64,000 bases of DNA from contig NZ_VZPG01000001.1 of assembly GCF_008801715.1 (NCBI RefSeq), forward strand, positions 186,001-250,000, read 5' to 3'. Below the pieces are notes generated by a model. It saw nothing but the letters and a program-made list of their open reading frames with translations, ran no database searches and had not been told where the DNA came from. Shown here piece after piece: positions 25,464 through 35,549 of this stretch (its first letter is position 1; every line of letters begins with the position of its first letter). The translations under genes were made by a program, and so were the position numbers. Origin of the DNA: Pseudochrobactrum saccharolyticum (GTDB taxonomy: Bacteria > Pseudomonadota > Alphaproteobacteria > Rhizobiales > Rhizobiaceae).

Positions 25464-28394
25464 TCAGCCTTTAAGCAATTGTTTAAAGGCTTTGGCCACG
25501 GTATCTGTCGTCTGATCCAGCTGATGCTCGACATGCGCAATATCCGGTAATTCAGCAGCGCGGCACAGCAATTCCAGCAAGCCCGGCAGATAATCCTTCC
25601 GCCCCGTATTATCATACACACACAGTCGAATGATCTGCGTGAGATTGCTGTAGAAATGATGGGCTGTGGCCAGTTCCTCGGCCAGTGCAGGACTGGAAAA
25701 ATCCGGCTTCAGATGCCGCAAGTTTAGCTCTGTGGAAGTGTGACGGATATCAGTTGCCACCTGCCCTGTGAGTACTGCAAACTGCGCGATAAATTCCAGA
25801 TCAATCAAACCGCCGGAACGCAGTTTCAAATCCCAATTGTCACGGGGTGGTTTTTCACTGGCAATCAGCGCGCGCATATCGGTCATTTCCTTCGCGGTCT
25901 TTTTCACCTCTGAAGGAATAGCGAGAATAGCATCGACCTCCGCATCAATCTTGTCGCGGAAGGACTGGTCACCGGCAATGGCGCGGGCGCGGGTCAGCGC
26001 CATATGCTCCCATACCCATGCATCATTGCGCTGATATTTACCGAAAGCCTCAATATGGGTTGCCACCGGCCCTTTATTGCCGCTTGGGCGCAGGCGCATA
26101 TCCACTTCATAAAGCACGCCTTCCGCCATAGGTGCGGACAATGCCGCGATCAGGCGCTGTGTCAGGCGGATATAATATTGCGATGCGGCAAGCTGCTTCT
26201 CGCCGTCTGAATAATCAGCATCCGCATCGTGGTCATAGAGCAGGATGATATCAATATCGGAACCGGCGGTGAGTTCGCGGCTTCCCAGTTTTCCCATCGC
26301 CAGCACTGCAATACGCCCACCGGCAATCTGGCCATGACGGATGGTGAATTCCTTCATCACCGCACTCAGCGCACGATCGATCATCAGCTCGGCCAGATCA
26401 GAGAAAGCCCTGCCCGCACGCACACCGTCAATCGCGCCGGTCAGCAAGCGAATGCCGATCAGAAACCGCTGTTCGGCCGCAAAAATACGCAAACGGTCGA
26501 GCGTTTCTTCATAAGGTTCATCATGAGTGAGGAACGTATCCAACCGCTCTTCGAGATAGCTGCGCGTTGGCAGTTCCGAGAAAATGCGCGGATCGAGCAT
26601 ACCGTCAAAGACATGCGGCTTACGGGTAATGATTTCGGCCAGACGCGGTGCTGCGCTCATCACGAGAACCAGCAGATTGAGCAGCGCCGGATTGGACTGC
26701 AACAGGCTGAAAAGCTGGATACCGGATGGCAGGCCTTGCAGAAATCCGTCAAAACGCAGCAGTGCATCATCGGCACGCTCGGTTGCTGCAAAGGCATTCA
26801 ACAAGGCTGGTGTGAGTTCCGTTAAGCGTTCACGCGCCTCGGCCGTTTGCGTTGCGCGGTAACGGCCAAAATGCCATGTGCGGATGATCCGGCAAATATC
26901 ACTCGGGCGCTCAAAGCCAAGCTGTGACAGGGTTTGCAGCGTATCAGGGTCATCCGTTTCACCGGTAAAGACCAGATTGCCGCCGCTGCTGCCAAGTTCC
27001 GGCGCTTGCTCAAACAATGCTGCATAATGTTTTTCAACAGTGCGCAGAACGGCCAAAAACTCCGCTGTGAAGCTTTCATTATCCGGATAGCCCATCATTG
27101 AAGCGATGCGGCTGAAACCTTCATCATCCTCCGGCAGAATATGCGTCTGTTCATCGGCCACCATCTGAATCCGGTGTTCAACATTGCGCAGAAACTGATA
27201 ATTGCGGCTCAGCTGATCGCGGGCATTTTCACCCACCCAGCCACGCTCGTAGAGCTTGGTCAGCATCGCCAGTGTCTGCGAGCCGCGCAATTCAGGAAAA
27301 CGCCCGCCTGCAATCAGCTGCTGGGTCTGCACGAAAAATTCGATCTCGCGGATACCGCCACGCCCGAGTTTCACATTATGGCCGCGCACAGCAATATCAC
27401 CATGGCCGCGATGCGCATGGATTTGACGTTTGATCGAATGGATATCGGCAATCGCCGCATAATCGAGATATTTGCGCCAGACATAGGGTGCAAGTTCTTT
27501 GATAAATTGCTCACCTGAGGCAATATCACCGGCAACAGGACGCGCTTTAATCATCGCCGCGCGTTCCCAGTTCTGGCCGCGCCCCTCATAATAATGCAGT
27601 GCTGCACTCACCGGAATAGCCAGCGGCGTTGCCCCCGGATCAGGACGCAGACGCAAATCAACACGGAAGACATAGCCGTCCGCCGTTCTGTCCTGCAAAA
27701 TCTTGACCAGCCGCCGCGCCATGCGTGAGAACAGATCAACACATTCGTAAGGGTCGGTAATGGCCGGACGATCACTGTCGATAAAAATAATCAAATCAAT
27801 ATCGGAAGAATAATTCAGTTCTCTTGCGCCGAACTTACCCATACCGAGCACAATCAGCCCACTGTCTTTTTCAGGGTCGTTACGATCAGGCAAAGCCAGC
27901 TTGCCTTTTGCATCACTTTCAAGCAGCAGGAATTGTACGGCAGCGCGCAGGCTGGCCTCTGCGAGATCACTCAGGCGATTGGTGGTCTGCATCACATCGG
28001 CAAAGCCTGCCAGATCATCGAGCGCAATCAGCACATGGGCAGTTTTCTTGAGACGGCGCAGTTCCGTCATCAAGCGATTTTCCGTCATTTCCGGATCAAT
28101 ACCCAGAGCAGCAATCTGCTCCAATGCCTGTGCCAGCAGTACATCAAGTGGTGCAGCAAACAGGCTTTCCAGAATTTCAGGACAGGTTTCTGTCACTTCC
28201 CTCAAGAAGGATGAGCAATCGAGAATTGCTGCCAAAAATCCGGTTTCATCTGCGGTTTTCAGATAGCGGCTCAGAGCACTGCATCCGCGCTCCGCCGCCG
28301 CTCTTGTTAAATTTTGCAGGTAAATCTTTGCCTGTTGCTGATCGGGAACTGTCAGAGATTTCAGCGAACTATCAAAAAACAAAACACCGGTCAT
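25464..28394 (-). CDS. glnE: Bifunctional glutamine synthetase adenylyltransferase / adenylyl-removing enzyme
   Basis: This 976-residue protein has two nucleotidyltransferase domains joined by helical regions. The N-terminal one (LGMGKFGARELNYSSDIDLIIFID, about residue 190) removes AMP from glutamine synthetase. The C-terminal one (LAMGKLGSRELTAGSDIDIILLYD, about residue 700) adds it. The paired Asp residues of each SDIDL/SDIDI are the metal ligands. GlnE works in the cytoplasm under PII control, shutting down GlnA when nitrogen is plentiful. The stop is two bases from the pleC stop (convergent). The ATG at 28394 follows a GGGGGTGG element; the longer frame's 12 extra residues are not family-like. 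Dispersed repeats fill the upstream gap. Confidence 0.95.
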   Translation of the reverse strand: MTGVLFFDSSLKSLTVPDQQQAKIYLQNLTRAAAERGCSALSRYLKTADETGFLAAILDCSSFLREVTETCPEILESLFAAPLDVLLAQALEQIAALGIDPEMTENRLMTELRRLKKTAHVLIALDDLAGFADVMQTTNRLSDLAEASLRAAVQFLLLESDAKGKLALPDRNDPEKDSGLIVLGMGKFGARELNYSSDIDLIIFIDSDRPAITDPYECVDLFSRMARRLVKILQDRTADGYVFRVDLRLRPDPGATPLAIPVSAALHYYEGRGQNWERAAMIKARPVAGDIASGEQFIKELAPYVWRKYLDYAAIADIHSIKRQIHAHRGHGDIAVRGHNVKLGRGGIREIEFFVQTQQLIAGGRFPELRGSQTLAMLTKLYERGWVGENARDQLSRNYQFLRNVEHRIQMVADEQTHILPEDDEGFSRIASMMGYPDNESFTAEFLAVLRTVEKHYAALFEQAPELGSSGGNLVFTGETDDPDTLQTLSQLGFERPSDICRIIRTWHFGRYRATQTAEARERLTELTPALLNAFAATERADDALLRFDGFLQGLPSGIQLFSLLQSNPALLNLLVLVMSAAPRLAEIITRKPHVFDGMLDPRIFSELPTRSYLEERLDTFLTHDEPYEETLDRLRIFAAEQRFLIGIRLLTGAIDGVRAGRAFSDLAELMIDRALSAVMKEFTIRHGQIAGGRIAVLAMGKLGSRELTAGSDIDIILLYDHDADADYSDGEKQLAASQYYIRLTQRLIAALSAPMAEGVLYEVDMRLRPSGNKGPVATHIEAFGKYQRNDAWVWEHMALTRARAIAGDQSFRDKIDAEVDAILAIPSEVKKTAKEMTDMRALIASEKPPRDNWDLKLRSGGLIDLEFIAQFAVLTGQVATDIRHTSTELNLRHLKPDFSSPALAEELATAHHFYSNLTQIIRLCVYDNTGRKDYLPGLLELLCRAAELPDIAHVEHQLDQTTDTVAKAFKQLLKG

Positions 28395-28411
28395 GCTGCA
28401 ATTCCACCCCC

Positions 28412-28451
28412 AGAGCATTTCTCGTTTCAATTAAAACAGAAGAAATGCTCT
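28412..28451. repeat. Dispersed hairpin, family R3, copy 1
   Basis: AGAGCATTTCT (28412-28422) / AGAAATGCTCT (28441-28451). The same arm sequence recurs at 48404-48443, and both copies lie beside R2 units. Confidence 0.7.
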
Positions 28452-28466
28452 GTCCCTTTGTTGCCG

Positions 28467-28562
28467 CGCATCTTATCCGAAAACCGCTACACACTTTTCG
28501 GGATGCGTTCCTGTTTCCACGCGCATCTTATCCGAAAACCGCTACGCACTTTTCGGGATGCG
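28467..28562. repeat. Two tandem R2 palindromic units between glnE and the kinase gene
   Basis: Two 41-bp units (28467-28507 and 28522-28562) start CGCATCTTATCCGAAAACCG and end CTTTTCGGGATGCG, spaced 55 bp apart. They differ at only one position (ACACAC vs ACGCAC). A third, inverted copy is at 48346-48388. The type is familiar from Rhizobiales intergenic DNA. Confidence 0.8.
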
Positions 28563-28580
28563 CTACAGATTCCTACCTGA

Positions 28581-29999
28581 TTACTGTTTTGTCTCAGGCA
28601 GGGCAGGAAAAGCAAGAACAACCCGCAATCCCGGTGAATTATCTTCCAGCATCAAACTACCGCCATGCAGTTTCATCACCGCTTTTGCCAGGCTGAGTCC
28701 AAGACCGGAGCCCGGTTGCGTGCGGCTTTCCTCAAGGCGCACAAAACGCTCGGTCGCCTGCTCGCGCATCGCCTCCGGAATACCCGCGCCCTGATCGGCA
28801 ACGCTGATTAATATCTGATCGCCTTCTTGCTTCATCGCCACGGTGATTTTTGTCCGGTTTTCACCGCCCTCATCCGCGACTGGTGAATATTTGATCGCAT
28901 TATCAATCAGATTAGAAATGGTCTGGCCAACCAGCTCACGATTGATCCGCAGGCTGATATCCGCACCGGCTTCAACCACAAGCTCCAGTCCCGCATCTTC
29001 CGCAACCGGCTCATAAAGCTCTGCCACATCATGCAGGATCGGATTGACCGGCAGCACTTCCATATTCTCGGATGAGTAACCGGCCTCAAGGCGCGAGATC
29101 ATCAGGATCGCATTAAACGTGCGGATCAGCTGATCGGATTCGGCAATAATATCTTCCAGAGCCGCGCGATATTCCGTGTTGTCCTTCTGGCCTGAAAGTG
29201 TGGCTTCCGCCTTATTACGCAGTCTCGTCAGCGGCGTTTTCAGATCATGGGCGATATTGTCCGAGACATGTTTCAGCCCGTCATTCAGTTCTTCAATCCG
29301 CCCCAACATGGCGTTCAGATTGATCGACAGCCGATCGAACTCATCGCCTGAACCGCTAACCGGCAGACGTTCACCCAGATCACCAGCCATAATGCGTTGT
29401 GAGGAACTCGACACCTGTTTGAGACGTAACAACGCCCTGCGACCGACAAAATACCAGATCAGGAAAGCGCCAATTCCCATGATACCCAGCGCCAACACCA
29501 AAGCACGGCGCATAATATCGCGGAACAGTTCCGGCTCGCTCAGATCGCGGCCGATCAGAACACGCATACCATTCGGGATAGCGAAGACAATGGCAATTGC
29601 CTTGTGCTTCTCGGCATTGCCCTGTTCGCCATAGCGCATATAGGTGAATGGCCGGTCTGACATGCCGCTAATATCCAGCACGCCCGGTTCAAGGCTCTCC
29701 ACATTGCCGGAGAGAATACGCCCTGTAGGATCAGAAATCAGATAAAGAAAAGCACCGGGCTGGCGGGAGCGCCGGTCAATCGTGCGCACCAGCAGCGGAA
29801 TACCACCGCGCTCATAAGACTGCGTGACGCTTGTCACTTCATCGAGCAATGCTTTTTGTGTTTGCGCAGTCAGAAAATTGACCGACAGGTTGGTCATGTA
29901 GAAAAACAGCGCCATTGCACTGAGCAGAAACAGCAACAAATATAAAGCCGACAGCCGGACGGCTGTCGTGCTCAGCAAGGCGCTCAGCCGGTTCATCAT
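28581..29999 (-). CDS. Two-component sensor histidine kinase (HAMP, HisKA)
   Basis: This 472-residue protein has two membrane segments (about 14-36 and 165-187) flanking a periplasmic sensor of about 125 residues. HAMP follows (RRALLRLKQVSSSSQRI), then the dimerisation domain with SDNIAHDLKTPLTRLRNKAE (His near 251) and the ATPase domain (NLIDNAIKYSP, DQGAGIPE, GSGLGLSL). It is of the CusS/QseC general type. Its start overlaps the regulator's stop (ATGA), so the two are translationally coupled. The position next to degP suggests an envelope stimulus, by inference only. In Sinorhizobium an unnamed pair sits at the same place, as I recall. Confidence 0.88.
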   Translation of the reverse strand: MMNRLSALLSTTAVRLSALYLLLFLLSAMALFFYMTNLSVNFLTAQTQKALLDEVTSVTQSYERGGIPLLVRTIDRRSRQPGAFLYLISDPTGRILSGNVESLEPGVLDISGMSDRPFTYMRYGEQGNAEKHKAIAIVFAIPNGMRVLIGRDLSEPELFRDIMRRALVLALGIMGIGAFLIWYFVGRRALLRLKQVSSSSQRIMAGDLGERLPVSGSGDEFDRLSINLNAMLGRIEELNDGLKHVSDNIAHDLKTPLTRLRNKAEATLSGQKDNTEYRAALEDIIAESDQLIRTFNAILMISRLEAGYSSENMEVLPVNPILHDVAELYEPVAEDAGLELVVEAGADISLRINRELVGQTISNLIDNAIKYSPVADEGGENRTKITVAMKQEGDQILISVADQGAGIPEAMREQATERFVRLEESRTQPGSGLGLSLAKAVMKLHGGSLMLEDNSPGLRVVLAFPALPETKQ

Positions 30000-30706
30000 T
30001 GGCTGTCCGCCACTTTGGATTTGGCTGCGGATGTTCCCGCCTTCAGCATATAACCGGCTCCGCGCACGGTATGCAGTAAAGGCTCGTCAAAATCTTTTTC
30101 GATTTTGGAGCGCAGGCGCGAAATATGAACATCAATCACATTGGTCTGCGGATCGAAGTGATAATCCCAGACATTTTCGAGCAACATGGTACGGGTTACC
30201 ACCTGCCCCGCATGGCGCATCAGATATTCCAGCAGGCGGAATTCGCGCGGCTGTAAATTAATCTCGGTACCGGCACGGCGTGCCGTATGGGAAAGACGGT
30301 CGAGTTCCAGATCACCAACACGGTAAACTGTATCTGCCTCTTTCGGGCTGACACGGCGCTGCAAAACCTCAACCCGCGCCAGCAACTCCGAAAATGCATA
30401 AGGCTTGGTGAGATAATCATCACCGCCTGCACGCAAGCCTGTCACACGGTCATCCACCTGCCCCAGAGCTGAAAGAATGAGCGCCGGTGTGGTTTGCCCC
30501 TGTGCGCGCAATCCGGCGATGACAGAAAGCCCGTCACGCTTCGGCAGCATTCGGTCAATTATCAGCACGTCATAATGATTATTCTCTGCCAGCGTATAGC
30601 CGGTTTCGCCATCACCGGCGACATCAGCAATATGTCCGGCTTCAGCAAAAGCTTTTTCCAGATACCGTGCCGCTTCGCGGTCATCTTCAATAATCAAAAT
30701 ACGCAT
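29996..30706 (-). CDS. OmpR-family response regulator
   Basis: This 236-residue protein has a receiver domain with acidic pocket IEDDRE, phospho-acceptor Asp in LIIDRMLPKRDG (about residue 52) and Lys in YLTKPYA. A winged-helix DNA-binding domain follows (LQPREFRLLEYLMRHAGQVVTRTMLLENVWDY...VDVHISRLRSKI). ATG 30706 has GAGGG at six bases; the TTG at 30712 is less likely. It pairs with the kinase gene just downstream. A terminator separates it from degP, so it has its own promoter. Confidence 0.9.
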   Translation of the reverse strand: MRILIIEDDREAARYLEKAFAEAGHIADVAGDGETGYTLAENNHYDVLIIDRMLPKRDGLSVIAGLRAQGQTTPALILSALGQVDDRVTGLRAGGDDYLTKPYAFSELLARVEVLQRRVSPKEADTVYRVGDLELDRLSHTARRAGTEINLQPREFRLLEYLMRHAGQVVTRTMLLENVWDYHFDPQTNVIDVHISRLRSKIEKDFDEPLLHTVRGAGYMLKAGTSAAKSKVADSQ

Positions 30707-30738
30707 CAGCAACCCTCAAAGCAGAGTGTAAATGTTTG

Positions 30739-30770
30739 AAAAGGCGGCACTGTTCAAGCACCGCCTTTTC
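30739..30770 (-). terminator. Rho-independent terminator of degP
   Basis: AAAAGGCGG (30739-30747) / CCGCCTTTT (30761-30769). On the minus strand it follows the degP stop and ends in a T-run. Confidence 0.75.
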
Positions 30771-30793
30771 TTATTTCAACCTATCAGAACAGA

Positions 30794-32326
30794 TCAGCCC
30801 TGATCAACCGGCAGAGCAACAAAGCTGTTCTGGCCATTACGCTGAACCTGCAGCAGAACTGCCTTGCGTCCGTTCTTCACAGCATCTTTAATCGCTGCGT
30901 TAATGTCAGATGCGGATTTCACATCCTTATTATTCACGGTCACAATTGTATCACCTGCGCGCATACCCTTGTCAGCAGCATCGCTGTCAGGATCAACATC
31001 GGTTACAACAACGCCTTTACCGCTGTCATCCGGTGTGACTGTGAGGCCGTAATCATCAAGGGTTTCACTCTCGCCCGATGATGTAGCAGCGCTCTTGTCA
31101 CCCTGTTTCTGATCATCCGGATAGGCTTTGATTTCAATACTGACAGTCTCAGCCTTGCCCTTGCGCCAGATCGTCAGGCTGGCTTTTTCGCCCGGATTGA
31201 TCGCAGCAACTTTCTTAGCCAGATCACGCGGATCTTTCACGGTCTCATCATTCACTGCCGTAATCACATCACCGGCAACGATACCCGCTTTAGCGGCAGG
31301 ACCATCAGCTTGTGGTTCGGCAACGATTGCGCCTTTATCTTCTGCAAGACCGAGCGAATCTGCGATTTCCTTGGTCACCGGTTGAATTTGCACACCGATC
31401 CAGCCGCGCTCAACCGAACCCTTCTTAATCAGCTGATCAACAACCTTGCTTGCAGTGGATGCCGGAATTGCAAAGGCAATACCAACACTGCCGCCCGATG
31501 GCGAGAAGATCGCGGTGTTAATACCGACAACCTTACCGGTCAGATCAAAAGCAGGGCCGCCGGAGTTACCCTTGTTTACCGCCGCATCAATCTGGATGAA
31601 GTCATCGTAAGGACCTGCACCGATATCACGGCCACGGGCAGAAACAATACCGGCAGTCACAGTGCCGCCAAGGCCGAACGGATTACCTACGGCGACAACC
31701 CAGTCCCCGACTTTGACAGTGCTGTCATCATCAAAAGCAACGTAAGTGAATTTGCGCTTATCATCGACTTTCAGCACGGCAAGGTCTGTACGGGCATCAG
31801 TGCCGATCAGCTTGGCATCAAGTTCAGTACCGTCATCCATCACAACGGAGAATGAATCACCGTCTGTCACAACGTGGTTATTGGTGACGACATAGCCGTC
31901 TTCAGAAATGAAAAAGCCTGAGCCCTGAGCAAATGGACGGGCATGACCGCGGTCACCGCGCTTCTGGCGCTTATTCGGGCGCGCCTGTTCGCCATCAGGA
32001 CCATAAGGATTGCCGAATTCTTTGAAGAAGCGCTTTAAAGGATGGCCGTCCGGCAACTGGTCAAGACCATTACCGCCAAAATACTGGGTGCGATCATTGC
32101 GTGTGTTCTGCACATCGCTTTTCACGCGCACACTCACAACGGCAGGGCGAACTTTTTCAACCAGTTCAGAAAAACCAGGCTGAGCCTGAGCAGTCACGCT
32201 GACCGGAGCTGCCTGCGCAGACGAGATCAATGCCAGAGGGCCAGTCGCCAGAATTGTACCGGCCAGAGCGGCGGACAAGAAAATGCGGGTCAGCGGACGA
32301 CGGGAAGATGACTTAATATCAGACAT
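30794..32326 (-). CDS. degP: DegP/HtrA-type periplasmic serine protease (Do family)
   Basis: This 510-residue precursor has a signal peptide ending SSAQA. The trypsin-like domain carries the full triad: His in TNNHVVTD (about 147), Asp in DARTDLAVLKVD (about 178) and Ser in NKGNSGGPAFD (about 255). Two PDZ domains follow (GWIGVQIQPVT..., and DDYGLTVTPDDSGKGVVVTDVDPDSDAADKG in pieces). A basic, Gly-rich insert (RPNKRQKRGDRGHARP) lies before the active domain, in the LA-loop region. It degrades or chaperones misfolded envelope proteins. AGGAG precedes the ATG. It lies downstream of ccmH but 127 bp away, with its own upstream region. Confidence 0.94.
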   Translation of the reverse strand: MSDIKSSSRRPLTRIFLSAALAGTILATGPLALISSAQAAPVSVTAQAQPGFSELVEKVRPAVVSVRVKSDVQNTRNDRTQYFGGNGLDQLPDGHPLKRFFKEFGNPYGPDGEQARPNKRQKRGDRGHARPFAQGSGFFISEDGYVVTNNHVVTDGDSFSVVMDDGTELDAKLIGTDARTDLAVLKVDDKRKFTYVAFDDDSTVKVGDWVVAVGNPFGLGGTVTAGIVSARGRDIGAGPYDDFIQIDAAVNKGNSGGPAFDLTGKVVGINTAIFSPSGGSVGIAFAIPASTASKVVDQLIKKGSVERGWIGVQIQPVTKEIADSLGLAEDKGAIVAEPQADGPAAKAGIVAGDVITAVNDETVKDPRDLAKKVAAINPGEKASLTIWRKGKAETVSIEIKAYPDDQKQGDKSAATSSGESETLDDYGLTVTPDDSGKGVVVTDVDPDSDAADKGMRAGDTIVTVNNKDVKSASDINAAIKDAVKNGRKAVLLQVQRNGQNSFVALPVDQG

Positions 32327-32453
32327 AAAATATCTCCTGAGAGGGCAGATAACCAGCTAAAGATTATCAACTATTCCTCACAAGAGATAGCTTACCGAAC
32401 ATTACCGGATAATTTCTGAAACATGAATTTTTCGTAAGGTTACGAAATTCCGG

Positions 32454-32966
32454 TTATTTGCCGTCCAGAAGATTTTGAAGACGTTGTTTTTCCTCGTCAT
32501 TCAGCGGAACAATCTGTGGCTCCGTGCTGCCGGCCTTACGACGTGAAAACCAGATAGTGCTGATACCAATAATCAGAATAATGACAGGGAAGCTCCACAA
32601 GATGATTGTCTGCTTGTCGAGACGCGGTTTGAGAAGCACGAACTCGCCATAACGCGACACCAGAAAATCAATAACCTGTTCGTCGCTGTCGCCCTGTACC
32701 AGACGCTCACGCACCAGCAAACGCAGATCACGCGCCAGATCGGCATCGGAATCATCAATCGACTGGTTCTGGCACACCATGCACCGCAAACCGGCAGACA
32801 GATCACGCGCACGTTTTTCCAGCACAGGATCAGCCAGAACTTCATCCGGATTAACCGCCCATGCTTTCTGAACATTTGCAGTCAGAATACTACCGGCGGC
32901 GATGCTCACAGCAATAAGCAAGATGCAGAAGGAACGGCTGCACAGATTTTTCAACAGGCTCATCAT
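32454..32966 (-). CDS. ccmH: Cytochrome c maturation protein CcmH (CycL)
   Basis: This 170-residue protein has an N-terminal signal/anchor and the active-site motif [23 protein letters not shown] (CxxC near residue 62). One membrane segment follows ([20 protein letters not shown]). CcmH is a periplasmic thiol-disulfide reductant that keeps apocytochrome c cysteines reduced for haem ligation. Its start overlaps the ccmF stop by 4 bp. It is the last gene of the ccmI-E-F-H cluster. Confidence 0.94.
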   Translation of the reverse strand: MMSLLKNLCSRSFCILLIAVSIAAGSILTANVQKAWAVNPDEVLADPVLEKRARDLSAGLRCMVCQNQSIDDSDADLARDLRLLVRERLVQGDSDEQVIDFLVSRYGEFVLLKPRLDKQTIILWSFPVIILIIGISTIWFSRRKAGSTEPQIVPLNDEEKQRLQNLLDGK

Positions 32967-34951
32967 GCCACCCCGCTTACTGCTTTCACCGTCTTTTTAG
33001 CTCTGGCCGGAGCACCGACACGCAGACGTCTATCCATCAGAGACAAGAGCCCGCCAAGAACCATAGCAACCGTACCAAGCCAGATCAGCGTGACCGATGG
33101 CTTCCACCAGAGGCGCACGACCATGCCGCCATTTTCCAGAGCATCGCCCAGCGCAACATAATATTGATTAACGCCACGAGTCAGAATACCGGCTTCCGTC
33201 GTCGGCATATTACGCGCCGGATAAAAACGCTTTGCAGCCATGACATTGCCGATTGTATTGCCGCTGCTGTCGAGCAGAGAGAACAGCCCCTGATCTTCCG
33301 TATAGTTTGAACCGGAAAAAGGCTGCTGCGCATCATAGCGCAACTGATAACCGGAGAAAGCAACCGTTTCTCCCTGTTTCATAGTGACAACCTGTTCCGT
33401 ACCGAAACTGGACACAATCACGATACCCAGCAAGGTAATGCCAAGCCCCATATGCGCCAATGCAGTACCAAATACCGAACGCGGCAGTCCCAACAAACGC
33501 GGGAATGCCCGCGAAAGCTCAACCTTGCCAAAACCGGCTTTGGCCACGATATCCATCAGGCTGCCAAGAATAACCCACAGACCCAGACCAATACCGAAAG
33601 CAGCCCAGACAGCGCGCGGATCAATCAGAATAAGCACCAGTCCCACGCTCAGGAGACACAGGCCAAAAACCCACATCAGACGCTGTGCCACCGCATAGAG
33701 ATCGCCGCGTTTCCATGCCAGCAGCGGGCCGAATGGTACGGCGGCCAGCAGCGGAATCATCAGCGGGCCGAAAGTCATATTGAAAAACGGAGCGCCGACG
33801 GAAATCTTGGTTCCGGTCATTGCCTCAAGCAAAAGCGGATAAAGCGTACCGATCAGCACAGTTGCCGTGGCCGTGCTCAGGAACAGATTGTTGAGCACCA
33901 GTGCGCCTTCACGCGAAACCGGCTGGAACATGGTTCCGGTCGTCAATGTCTGTGCGCGCAAGGCAAATAGCGCCAGTGAACCGCCGATGAAGAACACCAG
34001 AATAGCGAGAATGAACAAGCCGCGTCCCGGATCGGTGGCAAAGCTGTGTACCGAAGTCAGCACGCCTGAGCGGACAAGGAATGCACCAAGCAATGACAGC
34101 GAGAATGTCAGCAGAGCCAGCAAAATCGTCCAGATTTTCAAAGCGCCGCGTTTTTCCATCACAATCGCGGAATGCAGAAGCGCAGTACCGATCAGCCATG
34201 GCATGAAAGATGCGTTTTCAACCGGATCCCAGAACCACCAGCCGCCCCAGCCCAGTTCATAATAAGCCCAGTAAGAGCCCATTGAGATACCGCCGGTCAG
34301 AAAAATCCACGCGGTCAGCGTCCAAGGCCGTACCCAGCGTGCCCATGCGGCATCAATGCGACCGTCAATCAGCGCAGCAACAGCAAAGGAAAAACAAACT
34401 GAAAAGCCGACATAGCCGAGATAAAGCATTGGCGGATGAATGGCGAGGCCGATATCCTGCAGGATAGGATTGAGATCCTGTCCTTCAATCGGTGCCGGAA
34501 TAATCCGGATAAACGGATTGGATGTGAAAAGAATGAAGCTTAAGAATGCCGTCGCAATCCATCCCTGCACAGCCAGAACATTTGCCCGCAATGTGTTCGG
34601 AAGATTACTGCCAAAGACTGCAACCAGCGCACTGAAAAATGTCAGGATCAGCACCCAGAGCATCATCGAGCCTTCGTGATTGCCCCAAACACCGGTAATT
34701 TTAAACAGTAAAGGCTTCAGCGAGTGGGAGTTTTCAACCACATTAAGCACTGAGAAATCAGAAGTAACATAGGCATGGACCAGCATTGCTGACGATAACA
34801 GAACCAGTGCAAACACGGCCGCAGAACAAGGTTCTGCAACGCTCATCAATCGGGAATCATTCCGTTTTGCTCCGATGATCGGCAAAAAGGACTGCACCAA
34901 GGCCAAAGCCAGTGCCAGTACCAGTGCGAAATGTCCGATTTCAACGCTCAT
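32963..34951 (-). CDS. ccmF: Haem lyase subunit CcmF (CycK)
   Basis: This 662-residue protein has about 15 membrane segments and the tryptophan-rich WWD haem-binding domain ([18 protein letters not shown], near residue 235). Conserved periplasmic histidines flank it. It binds haem delivered by CcmE and ligates it to apocytochrome c together with CcmH/CcmI. ATG 34951 ([16 protein letters not shown]) is the usual CcmF start and has AGGAT upstream; 15 extra residues of the longer frame are rejected. A 94-bp gap separates it from ccmE. Confidence 0.95.
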   Translation of the reverse strand: MSVEIGHFALVLALALALVQSFLPIIGAKRNDSRLMSVAEPCSAAVFALVLLSSAMLVHAYVTSDFSVLNVVENSHSLKPLLFKITGVWGNHEGSMMLWVLILTFFSALVAVFGSNLPNTLRANVLAVQGWIATAFLSFILFTSNPFIRIIPAPIEGQDLNPILQDIGLAIHPPMLYLGYVGFSVCFSFAVAALIDGRIDAAWARWVRPWTLTAWIFLTGGISMGSYWAYYELGWGGWWFWDPVENASFMPWLIGTALLHSAIVMEKRGALKIWTILLALLTFSLSLLGAFLVRSGVLTSVHSFATDPGRGLFILAILVFFIGGSLALFALRAQTLTTGTMFQPVSREGALVLNNLFLSTATATVLIGTLYPLLLEAMTGTKISVGAPFFNMTFGPLMIPLLAAVPFGPLLAWKRGDLYAVAQRLMWVFGLCLLSVGLVLILIDPRAVWAAFGIGLGLWVILGSLMDIVAKAGFGKVELSRAFPRLLGLPRSVFGTALAHMGLGITLLGIVIVSSFGTEQVVTMKQGETVAFSGYQLRYDAQQPFSGSNYTEDQGLFSLLDSSGNTIGNVMAAKRFYPARNMPTTEAGILTRGVNQYYVALGDALENGGMVVRLWWKPSVTLIWLGTVAMVLGGLLSLMDRRLRVGAPARAKKTVKAVSGVA

Positions 34952-35045
34952 TCTATTTATCCTGCCTGTTGAATATTGCGCATCCGAAACACGCAATATT
35001 CAGCTTTTGGAATGGGGTTTCAAACAAAGCCTGCTTAAGAGCAGC

Positions 35046-35549
35046 TTAGTTCCCTTCCCAGACACCTTTTTCTTTCAGACTGTCTGCAACATCTTTCGGC
35101 ATGTAATTTTCGTCATGCTTTGCCAGAACATTATCTGCGATAAAAACACCATCGGGCGTAAAACGGCCTTCTGCGACAACGCCCTGCCCCTCACGGAACA
35201 GATCAGGTAAAATACCTTCATAGGTGACTGTCACCTGTTTCAGCGTGTCTGTGACGGCAAATTGCACATGCTTATCCGCGCCGCGTACTACCGTACCGGC
35301 CTCAACCAGACCACCAAGACGAAAACGCGCACCCGATGCAATATCTTCTGCTGTCACATCATCAGGCGTACGGAAATAGCGAATATCCTGACTGAAAGCG
35401 ATCAGAACCAGACCAATAGCCAGCGCCAAAACGGCCATGGCACCGGAGATCAAAATCAGGCGCTTGCGTTTGCGGTTGCGCATAACCTGTGAAACCCGCG
35501 GCGTGTGGTTTTCTGCAGAGGGTGATGCCGATAACTGACTATGGGTCAC
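35046..35549 (-). CDS. ccmE: Haem chaperone CcmE (CycJ)
   Basis: This 167-residue protein has one N-terminal membrane anchor ([21 protein letters not shown]) and an OB-fold periplasmic domain ([13 protein letters not shown]). The covalent haem-binding histidine is in [12 protein letters not shown] (about residue 145), with the conserved Tyr two to four residues on. It carries haem from CcmABCD to CcmF. The ATG overlaps the ccmI stop by 4 bp. Confidence 0.95.
   Translation of the reverse strand: MTHSQLSASPSAENHTPRVSQVMRNRKRKRLILISGAMAVLALAIGLVLIAFSQDIRYFRTPDDVTAEDIASGARFRLGGLVEAGTVVRGADKHVQFAVTDTLKQVTVTYEGILPDLFREGQGVVAEGRFTPDGVFIADNVLAKHDENYMPKDVADSLKEKGVWEGN

Noticed and set aside
28467-28562. 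Tandem repeat as a CRISPR array
   Set aside because: Only two palindromic units, a short spacer and no cas genes; the unit is a dispersed repeat also found at 48345.
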